From assembly GCA_964247055.1 (NCBI GenBank), contig OZ176054.1, positions 3,844,001 through 3,908,000 of the forward strand: a stretch of 64,000 bases of DNA. The letters run 5' to 3'. This document shows, piece by piece, positions 1-10,800 of the stretch (position 1 is the first letter of the stretch; every line of letters begins with the position of its first letter). Made by a program: the position numbers and the translations under genes. Origin of the DNA: Paragordius varius (Eukaryota > Nematomorpha). The notes below the pieces were generated by a model. The model had not been told where the DNA came from. It was given only the letters and a program-made list of their open reading frames with translations, and did not search any database.

Positions 1-816
1 CTTAGTATAATTTTGTATCATCTACTTTAAAATATTATTTTGTAATAATATTTTTTAGTATTATATCCCTTTTGTTAATTAACGCCATTAATTGCCGTGT
101 AAAGTCGTTTAATATTTGTATATACCACATATTACCATTAAATTAAATTTCGGGTACTGTGACTTGACTTCTTCAAGGTAAAAATTATAATTTATACAAA
201 TTTTTTATATACGATAACCGTAATATTCAAATTAATTAATAAACTAAAATATTTTAAAATGTCGGCAAATCTGAATATGTTTTTTTCAAATTTGCCAACG
301 GAATAAACAAAAATGAAAATAAATAGCAGATGTATCGTGGTTGTAATTGTTACGTTTGAAATATATTAAATATTTGTTGTCAATGCTATATTTTTTCAAC
401 GCGGCCCGCAGATTTTTTCAGCTGAAAATACGGCCCCTAAAGTCAATTGGATACCGTTGTCTTATAGCATTAACAAAAATTTAAAGATTCTAACTATTTC
501 TATAAATATATGTATACAGTCATGTATCTCTTATTTTATCAAAAAAATATTTTTTTTTGTTAAATGGGTATACATATTTGGTAAAGAATGGAAAAACCAA
601 GAGCTCTATGGTTATTCTTATACTTTTTTGATGAATATGATCCATTGTTAATGCCATAGATATTTTTTCCATCCTAAATATTTATACCCATTTAACGAAA
701 AAAAATAAATTTTTGATAAAATAAAGGATACATGACTATATATTATAGCAAATTGTTTATTAACGGATTAAAAAAATGTGCATATATTATTGGTTAAAAA
801 TTAATAAAAAAAATAC
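1..816. other. Left-edge AT-rich region, no gene resolved
   Basis: This should hold the 3' part of PIGQ on the minus strand or its next intron, since the last visible exon ends at a splice donor at 816/815. I looked for the conserved segment that follows the HIYC motif in this family and did not find it. The stretch contains a foldback repeat (512-742) and otherwise only AT-rich sequence. Confidence 0.5.
512..742. repeat. Foldback (palindromic) element with TA-flanked ends
   Basis: The two halves are imperfect inverted copies. The left half begins CAGTCATGTATC at about 516 and the right half ends GATACATGACTA at about 738. A second matching pair (TTAAATGGGTATACAT near 560, its complement near 680-700) lies inside. 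TA dinucleotides flank both ends. This architecture fits a Tc1/mariner-type MITE; no transposase is present. Confidence 0.6.
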
Positions 817-1385
817 TTGGAGGCATATACATAAATGCAGTAAATATGAAATGTGAGTAATGATATGGTATCGACCAATATGGCCAAAAAGTAGGTAAAA
901 CCAAACCATAAGGAATACTTTGCAATCATAAACAAGTAGATCAGCGCAAAGCCAGATAATTTGACATATTCTATATGTATAATTAATAAATTATATAAAC
1001 AATTTTTTAGCAAAAATTAATAAAATTTTAAAATTTACCTGACCATAGTTTAACGTGAAAAAGATAAAAATATCCAAGAGATGATGTCAGAGGCCGTACT
1101 AATTTAAGACCAGAGGGAATACCCATTAACCAATTTATATTGTTTTTCAATCGAGATGATACCACCTTAACGTTAAAAATAATTTACCTCCATTAGATTC
1201 AATACCATAAGGCCATACTTATCATAATCAAAAAATTTGGCGAGTAAAAAATAAAATAGTAGGCCAAGAAAGGCGTTAAAAATTATAAATGCCACATGAG
1301 CTTTAATATCATAAAAAGTTTGGACTAAATGATATCTAAAAAAAGAATTAATTATTTTATTTTTTTTGTCCATGTGTTTATACAT
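817..1385 (-). CDS. PIGQ: PIGQ / Gpi1, GPI-GlcNAc transferase subunit (partial, 3' end off the window)
   Basis: PIGQ (yeast Gpi1) is a multispanning ER subunit of the complex that starts GPI-anchor synthesis by adding GlcNAc to phosphatidylinositol. Three exons are seen: 1385-1188, 1165-1039 and 970-817. The introns are 22 nt (1166-1187) and 68 nt (971-1038). The protein shows WLMGIPSGLKLVRPL, matching the family's WLMGAPAGLK box, and LLTFHIYCIYVYASK, matching LLTFHIYCFYVYGAR, between hydrophobic helices. Phases agree across the exons. The reading opens with MYKHMDKKNK only 47 bp from the RPL35 start codon, so the roughly 250-residue N-terminal region of vertebrate PIGQ has little room. Either this PIGQ is reduced to the Gpi1 core or an upstream exon lies elsewhere. 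The last exon ends in phase 2. Confidence 0.87.
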
Positions 1386-1432
1386 TTTTTATCATCTGAT
1401 TTACTTATTTTGAGTATATATTTACATCCGTC
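1386..1432. promoter_or_regulatory. Shared divergent promoter, PIGQ/RPL35
   Basis: Only 47 bp separate the start codons of two genes transcribed away from each other, so the core promoters must overlap this interval or the first exons. No defined element could be picked out by eye. Inferred from layout. Confidence 0.4.
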
Positions 1433-1962
1433 ATGGTATTTTTAATTTTTATTTTGTAGAAAGTAAAAGCACGCGCCTTACGGGGAAAGAAAAAGGCAGA
1501 ATTATTAAAACTTTTAGATGATTTGAAGCAAGAATTATCTGAATTACGTGTCGCCAAGGTCACGGGTGGAGCACCGACCAAATTATCTAAAATGTAAATA
1601 TTTTATATGCATGTATTACCCTTAAATAATTTTTATTATTTAAGTTTAGACCATGCTAAACTATTGGCAATCAAAACCATTGTTTTTTTGATTAATGAAA
1701 AATTCACTGATTGTATCGCAATATTTATAGACATACCACCAGAAAATCAATTGCTCGTGTTTATACTATAATTAATCAAACACAAAAGGAAAACCTGCGA
1801 AAGTTTAATGCTAAATCCAAACGGTTACCATTGGATTTGCGTAAGAAGAAGACCCGTGCTATGAGGAGACAACTTACAAAACATGAAGCCAACATTAAAT
1901 CCAGGAAACAGCTTCGAAGGGAGAGATTATACCCTAGACGTGTTTATGCACTTAAGGCCTAA
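1433..1962 (+). CDS. RPL35: 60S ribosomal protein L35 (uL29)
   Basis: Component of the large ribosomal subunit near the exit tunnel. Exons: 1433-1435 (the ATG alone), 1460-1593 and 1731-1962. The first intron is 24 nt (1436-1459), the second 137 nt. The spliced protein is 122 residues, against 123 in human. It starts [17 protein letters not shown] and continues through [35 protein letters not shown] and [12 protein letters not shown] to a lysine-alanine end. Splicing at 1594/1730 joins SK to IHTTRKS exactly where human has IRVVRKS. A single-codon first exon is unusual but gives the expected N-terminus, lacking only the Ala of MAK. An AATAAA lies about 35 bp past the stop. Confidence 0.95.
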
Positions 1963-3940
1963 TAATTTATTTGTATTTTATGGTTATGATATAAAAATAA
2001 ATATATCAACATTTATATTCACAACAGTATTCTAAAGTAAAGAGATTATTATTTCTTATTTGGTATGGTTTCAGAAAAAATTTAATGTTTTATGCTTTTA
2101 AAACTTGTATCGTGTTTCTTTCTGGATAGATTTATGGGATTTAACATTTGGTTAACAAGGAGCTTAGTCGTTAATTATCCAAATTTTTACCTAAATGTTT
2201 TTTATTTAACACAGATAAAATTGAGTGTTATGTCTATGAGTCACTCGGCATCCAAACTGATGTTTTTTATTTTTCCAGCTTTTTTGAGTGGCTATTTCCA
2301 TGTCTTGAATTCTTTTTGATGTTGCTGTAAAAACAAAATAATCCGCAGTCATTAGCCTTTAAGGTGGGCCTTGTTTGATATCTTTACATAATTTAACTAA
2401 AACGGATAATGAATTTTTCACCAGTTTAGGACAAATAACATGTGCTTTACGCAATTCGTTGTTTTGTAACACATCAATTCTATCGCGTTAATTATTCATT
2501 CGTGTACATACATTATTGGACGTGATCGGTGCCCATTCTATGGCTCGTTGGAGAACTATAAGTATCAATTAGTAATTTCAAAATCTTATTCTGATAAAAA
2601 TGATATCAATCGTGCTGCTGTTAGATTTATATGCGTACTATAATTCATTTCTTGAAAATTGCTTCTTATTAATTTGAGTGGCCTGTAAGTGTCACTCCAC
2701 CCCATCATATCTCTTCTATTTGTTAATCGCTTTACAGTTTTTAAACAATTTCAAGGATGCGATTTGTTGGAACAATATAAGGCCACATATACATTCTGAT
2801 TTGCATTTGTACCCGCTTATAAATATCCATTTCTAATAGGTGTGCCCTGTGACACGTCGCTTTGACTTAGTGGACAATATCATTAGCAAAAATATACTTT
2901 TTCTGCAAATAAAATAAAAAATTTGGTGCCACATACACCATTTATATGTTTGAAGTCTAGCTCAATCTGGAAAATACTAAAAACATTATTGACTTATGGG
3001 TTATTCGAAACTTGATATAAAGTCACGTTATTTTTATATGGTGGGAAGTTTTCTGGATATAGTGTGCAGCGGATAATCAATAAAAAGCGGTGGTTACAAT
3101 TTTTTTACGGCAAATATCTCAACCTATTGAACCCATATGGTTCAAGGAGTTTTTGGTAAAAATGGTTAAAAGCCACGTTATTATTTTCACACGGAAGGCT
3201 TACCTAAAGGGCTAATTCAAAAATATGACTTGAGGATAGTGGGGGGGGGTTATAAATAATCAATTTTCTATTTGGTTCAATGGCCTAATTTTTGTCTCCA
3301 ACCAGCAGTCACATTTTTAAAATACATAGAATTGGTTGCATGAGAAACCTCATGTATTTTTTTTAAAAAACTTGGTTTCAGTGTATTCTAACGGACGTAG
3401 GTAGATAGTATGTTAATAATTAAATTTTTTTAAGCAATAATTCAAATTTCTCGCTAAATAATTAAAATCATTCAAGAAAATGTGCGAAATTACCTTTATA
3501 ATAATTTTTTTTATATTTTTTTTATTTTAAGTTTTATTTAAAGTATATTACATATTCCTAATCATAATTCTTATTCCTCAGCAAAGATGCGTTATTTTTT
3601 CATTTTTATTTAATATTGGATTTAAATGGGTCTACCGGTTTTCCGGAAACAGATCACAAAGCCACCACTTTCCATTTTATATATATATATAGATATGGTA
3701 CTTTTTTTGGTTTGCTTTTTTAATTTAATTTTAAAGTGTATATTTTATTGTTTATTTTTTTCTGATATTTGAAACTTGATAATAAATCTAAATTTATTGT
3801 GGATTTAGGAGACTAGATAATTTTTTGGTTCCTATCTTATATTCTCTTTTTCATCTAATTTTGTTTGTGAAGCATGCAGGATAGACCTGGCCAGTCGCTA
3901 CACGGAGGTAGGGGCCAATAGGGATAAAGAATGTTGTAGA
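1963..3940. other. Gene-free interval between RPL35 and the LINE
   Basis: No gene is recognised. The minus strand of about 2280-2575 reads as broken protein-like stretches (for example VLQRAIEWAPITSNNV, and ELRKAHVICPKLVKNS) that I could not assign; they may be a decayed gene. About 2990-3680 resembles the divergent repeat seen at 29590-30720. It includes a run of ten G at 3240-3249 and a segment reading GGGTCTACCGG followed by GGAAACAGATCA (3628-3658). Confidence 0.5.
2990..3680. repeat. Divergent interspersed repeat (partner at 29590-30720)
   Basis: Shares with 30590-30700 the blocks CTAATTCAAAA, then AATGGGTCTACCGGTTT and CCGGAAACAGATCA, in the same order. In this copy the blocks lie about 400 bp apart, in the other about 50 bp, so one copy carries an insertion or the other a deletion. 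Motifs such as CACGTTATTTTTA/CACGTTATTATTTT recur about 145 bp apart within this copy. Family unknown. Confidence 0.5.
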
Positions 3941-3944
3941 GTGT

Positions 3945-5760
3945 GTTTTGCCAGTATAAATGTTGATTCGTTAAGAAGTAAGCTAGATGAATTAGTTCAA
4001 ACCATCTAAAAAAGGAATTTGTGCATTCAGGAGACTAGATATCGTGGAATGGCACTAAGGCGTTAAGCAACTATAAAATGTTTTATTCAGGTTCTAAGGA
4101 TGGTTACAGTGGGGTCTCGATAATAGTTGCCCAAGATGTGCCAATCATGTAGTTGAGATTAGATGTGGACAATAGAATTATATGTATTCACCTATTGTTG
4201 AATAAGATTTACCATCTTTACCGTTTTCTCTCCCCGTATAGGGTTGACTATACCAGAGAAAGATAAATTTTATGATTTGTTAGATGGAGAAATGACTTCA
4301 TTAACGAAAGACAGAGAAATATTATTTTTGGTGATTTCAATGGACATGTGGGACAAAATAGAAGAGGTTTTGAGCCTTGGCGTGGCGGAAAAGGTTACGG
4401 GGTTAAAAATGAATAAGGGGCTAGTTTATTAATATTTGGTCAATCTTATAACTTAGCTATAACAAATATCTTTTTTACTAAAAGGGATAGCAATTTAATT
4501 ACCTACAAATGGAAATAATAAGTCATAAATTAATTATATCCTTGTACCACGAAAGTCTTCAAATATGTCGACTGCAAACATACCTAACCTGCAGATTAGT
4601 GGATGTGTATAAATATATGACAGATATAACAATAAATGCTAAAAGACGTAAGCTTATAGCGCCGAAGGTAATTAAATCAAAAACGGTAAGCATACTAGAG
4701 AACAGCGATCCAGAAAGTGTGGGTCTCAGGTGACTAAGACAATTAGAGAGGCGGGAGTTAAGGTGTGTGGATTGAAAGGTGGTAGAAATCAGGTGTATAG
4801 AGAGGCATGACTGAAAGACGAAAAAATAATTTGAAATTGCGAGAGAAAAGTAAAGCTTTTAAAATGTGAAGGTTTACCCATTAAGCAGATGACAAGGAAA
4901 AATATAAAAGCGTAATACTTAAAAGGCTTGCGAGAATGGTCAAAAACGAGAAAACGGAATCACTATATGAGGGGTTAAACAATAAGCAAGGTCTAAACAA
5001 AGTTTTTAAAATTGCTCCACAAAGACATAGAAATTGTCCCCTTACGAGACCGCTTTTAAAGACTAAACGGTAAATTACTCGTTGAAGAAGAGAAAATTAA
5101 AGAGAGTAGGAAAGAATATTTCCAGGACCTTGAATTGGGTGTCAGTAAAACGAATTTACCCTATACACTAGACTATGTATGTGCGCTTATTGAAAGTATA
5201 ACTAAAAAAGAAGTCCAGGTTGTTAGAAGAGATGTTTATAAATAAAGCTGCAGGTCCAGATGATATTAATATAAACTGTTGGAAAATAAGGTCAGAGAAA
5301 AATATTGAATTTTTAACGGATATTTTTAATAATATAGTTACTACAGGTATGATACCATCCGAATGAAAGGAGAGTTTCATTCCCATTTTAAAGGGTAAAG
5401 TAAATATAAATGATTGTAACAATTACAGAGGGATAAGATTGATACTGCATACAAGGAAGTTGTAATATTATAGTAATGAATAAAAATGGTAGATGATAAT
5501 CAATTTGGTTTTATTCCGAGAAAGTCCACCATCGATCCGATTCACCCTGTAAGAAGGCTGATTAAAAATCATATAGAAATGAAAAAAGAGTTGCATGGTA
5601 TTTTAATCGATATTGAGGCGTTCGACAGGATACCACGGATTACAATATGGTGTAGTTTGAGACTAAAAAACGTTGCTGAAAGTTACATAAAATTTCTAAA
5701 ATACGGCTTTCACAGTACCAAGCTTCCTGCAAAAAAAATATGTAAATCTATTCTCCTTTA
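3945..5760 (+). mobile_element. Decayed LINE (RTE-like): endonuclease plus N-terminal reverse transcriptase
   Basis: Non-LTR retrotransposon relic read in several frames. The apurinic endonuclease part shows NVDSLRSKLDELVQTI then LCIQETRYRG (3957-4060) and GDFNGHVGQNRRGFEPW (4330-4380). The RT part shows INKAAGPDDININCW (about 5235-5280), NYRGIRL (about 5420-5440) and FGFIPRKSTID followed by ILIDIEAFDRIPR (5505-5640). The GDFNGHVG and ILIDIEAFDRIPR boxes resemble RTE-clade LINEs. Several stops and frame changes break the reading. The catalytic F/YADD box is not seen before the similarity stops near 5760, so this copy is also missing its distal part. A related distal RT fragment lies at 37080-37480. 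Confidence 0.85.
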
Positions 5761-7861
5761 GCCTGATATATTTCTAAATTGCGTAAAGTTATTCTAATTT
5801 GTACAAGTTAAATAGATGGATGTTTCATTCTACTTTCGCATACGTGCCTTATTATACACTAAAAAAAATTGAGGGGCCGAATAATAATTTTTTCAATATG
5901 GCTTATGTGGTAAAATAACATTTATCAACACAACAGACATATTTTAATGGTAACAAACAATTTCAAACAAATCTTGTTTATGACAATGACAAGTCTATTT
6001 TAATACGATGTCTAATATAGGCATCCGAGTGTTTAGATACATTTATAAAATATTTTATTTTTGAATATCCTCTATGTATAATTTGAGGGGTCAACACTAA
6101 TAACTTAACAACTATTAATAATTTCATCTTTATTTGGTACATCTGGACAAAACTTATTTGCGATTTAATATAATACAGCTTTTGAATTGGGATCATTTTA
6201 GAAATCGGTAAATTCTTCACGATGCATACACCAAGTTGTTAATAATTTGGAACCATATACCATGGATTTTTAACCAGTTTAAAATTTTAAGATTTATATT
6301 TTAGATTTTGGGATTCTGAATATAACCTGATTAAATTTAAGTAATTTCCTATATTTAAACACAAATTATTAATTTCTTATTTTCTTTTGAAGTTGTTTTA
6401 AATGTTGGATATAAAATATTTTTTCAGAATTCCCTTTGCATTTTTGTCGCAAAGGTAACAACAAATTTAGCCTTGACACAAATAATTCAGGGCCAGAAAA
6501 AATCCTTTGGTGCTGCTTGCGGTCAGTCGGCCGGGGTTTACCACAGGTTTAGAGGTTGTGTAAATATCATTGGTATTACTATGTTGTTCAGGTTTTGTCA
6601 TCCATTCATTTGTTCTATTTAATATATTAGTAAGGCAATTTTGATTTGCATAACTTTAGTCACTATTTTGGTGTTGCAATTATAATAGCCTTTATGGGTT
6701 TTCGCATTTCTGTTCATGCTTCTCATGTATTATTCAGAGCACCAATCCGTTAGTTTATCAATAGGAATGTTGTGGTGCTATTTAAGGCTTTTTTTTGACT
6801 ACACCCCTTGAAAAGTAAGTATTTTCTGGATTGTTCGGTGTTGTTAGGGAAATACGAATCGCGAATCGGTGTGCGCATAGTTTAATGGCCTTATGCGCTT
6901 TAAAGTTTAGATACTATTTGATTTCTTTGTAGCAACTTTTGTGTCGAAAATGGCCAATGCATTCATATCATTTCCTTTCATGTTTATCCAATAAATGAGC
7001 TATATCAAGTTTTTATATTTTGGTGCTTCAATGTAAAACTTTTAACATGTTTTCAAAACATTTCATATTTTAATATTTGATTATAAAGACGCTTGGGGCG
7101 TCACTTAACACAATTCGAGAACATGCAGACAAGATTTGTAAGAGAATGGTAGGCCAAAAAATTGCCAGGAAATATTAAAAAAGGTAAAGCTTAATATTTT
7201 TTGGCCAGATGAATTAAAATTTGGTTCGCTAGAAATAAAATTTAAACAAAAAATTCTACATAAAACAGGGTTTTTTTATATGTATTATCTAAGATTATAA
7301 CTCAAATAATGGTATTTTTACGTTAGGAAACTCTTGGTTGCACGTCCACTGCTAGTTAAACATATGACAATAGCTTAAACATCAACTATTATACCTATTT
7401 TTACCGATACTAGCCATTATATTGGTATATTTTTAAATTTTAATCCTTTTAATAAAATTTAGTGTCCGATAATCATCCATATATACTCTATAAAACAAAT
7501 AAATGAGTACATAGTATTTATTTTTTTCAAATGCATTTGTTAGATCATTTAAATTATTTATAGCTCATAGGGTTTTAATTAAAGCTATAATAAAAATTTT
7601 AAAAATAATCCTGCAAATTTTGAATAGTTGCTAATGAAAATATGATTTTCACTCATACCTATGTATTTTCAAAGGCATTAATTTTTATACATCACAATTT
7701 TAAGGTGATTTTTTGAGGTTGGAAATATTTCGCTTTTTTTGATAATAATTTTTTGATAATAATTTTTTTATAATTTATTACAAATATTTTTCACGAATGA
7801 AAATTTTTTATTTGATTTTATTAAATGGAATATAATTAATATCTACGAATAATCAATTAGC
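5761..7861. other. Gene-free AT-rich interval upstream of METAP1
   Basis: No gene, RNA or clean repeat was recognised. A slightly GC-richer patch at about 6470-6570 stands out locally but shows no recognisable product. The METAP1 promoter must lie at the right end. Confidence 0.5.
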
Positions 7862-10800
7862 ATGATTTGTTCGACAAAAGAATGCAAAAACGAAGCAAGA
7901 TTTAAATGTCCCACATGTTTAAAATTAAACATTTTGGAAAACAACAATTTTTGTTCCCAAACATGTTTCAAATCATCATGGGACGATCACAAAACACTGC
8001 ACACAAAGGCAAGAAGTAATACCTAAAATCAATTTAGATAACGATTTATTTACTTACACGGGCAATCTCAAACCATTTCCACAAGTTTTTTTTGAATTTT
8101 AACTTGTAATAAAGTCTGCGCACCGAATTGTACCGCCTCACATAGGCCGACCGGATTATGCAGATCATCCAAATGGTATTTTTGTTTTGGCTAAACATAG
8201 GTGTATCACTCGAGGAGAAACAATCTAAATCGACAGGAATAATCAAGGTGCTAAATGAAGATGAAATAATCAAATTAACTAATACTTGTAGGGTAAGGGT
8301 TATTTATCTCATATATAATTATGTTCTATTACTGTTTTATTTATAAATTCTAAAGTGTACTATTTTAACCTATTTAGTCATAAATCTTTCCCAATGGAAA
8401 AAATTAGATTGGCTCGATTACATCGATAAACTTAGTGGTTAGGCCCTATTTGAATGATTTATTTGGAAAATATGTCAATTTTTTACATCCATCTTTACCA
8501 TCAAATACATTTAATTTGTTTAACACTTGGATACAACACACTCATTTTAGTCCTTTGATTCAAATTGGGGTAGTTGGATACCCCAAGCCTGTTTAAAATC
8601 AAATACTTTAAAAAGTATGTAAGTATTCGAAACCATGGAAAAATTTTGCACATACATAACATTAATAAACCGAAATATATAAAAAATTTTAGTCAAAATA
8701 ACTTGATATTACCTATTTTAAGCTAAAACCAAAAGGTAAAAATTTCGTCAACGTGACATGTGTCAAATAAAATTTTAAAATAATACAAAATAAATCGCTT
8801 TTTCTATTTCTATCAATGTTAGATGTAAATTATATAAAAAATTAGATTTAGTTTTACCCTTAAAATTAAATGAGACGATATTTTGAAAAATTTTGTAAAA
8901 CAAAAATGGCGTCGAAGTAGTTTGAGATGGAACTTTTTTTTCAAAAGAAAATTTAATCAAGATATTTTAGCATATTTATATAATTTTTATCAGGATAGAA
9001 GCATAAATTTAAATTGGGACCGTTTCCTTCAGTATTTTTTTAAAAATATTAATTTAAATTTAGTCTGGGGTATTTAGATACCCCAATTTGAATCGAAGTG
9101 TTAAACGAAATTTTGATAACATCTGACACATTGGGATATTGAGTTATATTGGTGAATTTATTGATTTAATTATTATACAATATTATATAAATTTTACATA
9201 GCTAGCTCGTGAAGTTCTTGACGTTGCAGCCAAAAATATACGTGTCGGTATAACGACAGATATAATCGACCGAATAGTTCATGAAGTTATGTTTTATTGT
9301 TTAGTTTTTTGAAAATACATTGTATTATGTTTTAATTTAGTTTATTCAATTTCATGTATTGTCATAATTACATTGTTAATTTGTAGTTAATTTTTTAATA
9401 TTGATCCGTTTTTTGCGGACGATTTGGGAGTTAGTTTTTTTATTTTACAATTTCCTAAACAAACTTAATGCGCCTATTATCGTTTATTCCATTTTATAAC
9501 GGACTATTTTATTATCAATCATCAAACGACATATCGTTCATTTTTACATTAAACAAATTTGTGCATTATCGCTATTATCCGGAATATATTTAATCTTTTT
9601 TAGTTTTTAACCGTTTATTTTATATCAAATAATATTGTATTAGAATATATTAAATGTCTTCTTATGTATTATTTAATTATACAGATTTAAAAACCTGTTA
9701 CTAAATTTTTTTGTATAAAAAAAATATTTTGTTCATTTACTTTTTGAAAAATGGAGTTATTGCCTCTTAATAATTATTTTAATTTTGATTTTGTTTTAGG
9801 CTTGTATCGAGCGTAACTGTTACCCTTCACCGCTAAACTATTATAAATTCCCCAAATCCTGTTGCACGTAAAAAATATATAAAATATATATATTTTCAAA
9901 TTATGATAACAACATGTAAAACTCAGTTAACTAAATTAAAATTGAGGGATTAATTAGCATTAGAATGTGAATGTATGTTTAGTAATTAGCAATCTATCTT
10001 TTTTGAAGTATATTACTTTTCTTTATCTGATTAATGTAATTCAAAAATAATATTTTACGATTTTATGTGACTTTTTTTTATCTCGTCACAAATTTACATT
10101 TATAATCTTTTTGATCAATGCGTTTAGGTCGGTTAATGAAGTCATATGCCATGGAATACCTGATATGCGACCTTTGGAGGACGGAGATCTTGTTAACGGT
10201 ATTTAATAATATGAAATAAGGATTTGGAATCACTTTAATTCTGCAATTATACAATTTATATTTAAACAGGAATATTTATCGTTTTCAATGGAATAAATTT
10301 TGTAAATTGTTGTGATATGTTTTATTTTTTTAGCTTTAACAAAGTTTATTTGTAGTGAATGAAATATATGTTTAAATTAATTTAATTATTACTAAATTTA
10401 CATTATTCCAATTGATACAATAATTTAATTTAAACAGCATCCAATAATATAATATTATAATAATCTGTTTAATATCTTATGGTGATATCAATTATGTAAT
10501 ATGTTAGAATTTTAATTTCAAATTATTATTCTAAATATATTATTTTTATTATATATTTATATAAATTATGTAATATGTTAATTTTTTAATTTAAAGTTTT
10601 ATCAAATATTAGTCGATATTACCGTATACCATGATGGTTTTCATGGAGATTTGAATGAAACATTTTTCGTTGGAAACGTGGGTGAAGATACCAAGCAATT
10701 GGTTAAAGTTACGCACGAATGCTTGATGAAAGCCATAGAAATTGGTAATACTTTTACACATAAAACTTTTTTATGCGGTACATGGGACCGCATTAATAAA

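Noticed and set aside
457-651. 64-codon open frame on the plus strand
   Set aside because: It lies within a palindromic element and has no protein-like composition.
2092-2319. 75-codon plus-strand frame in the RPL35 3' flank
   Set aside because: Hydrophobic AT-rich translation without homology; the other strand looks more protein-like.
6470-6570. GC-richer patch considered as a gene fragment
   Set aside because: The translation (for example TQIIQGQKKSFGAACGQSAG) matched no family I know and has no splice context.
8883-9077. 64-codon frame with W and R-rich sequence
   Set aside because: Internal part of MITE copy 1. Other copies carry stops or indels in the same place, so it is not a conserved transposase.
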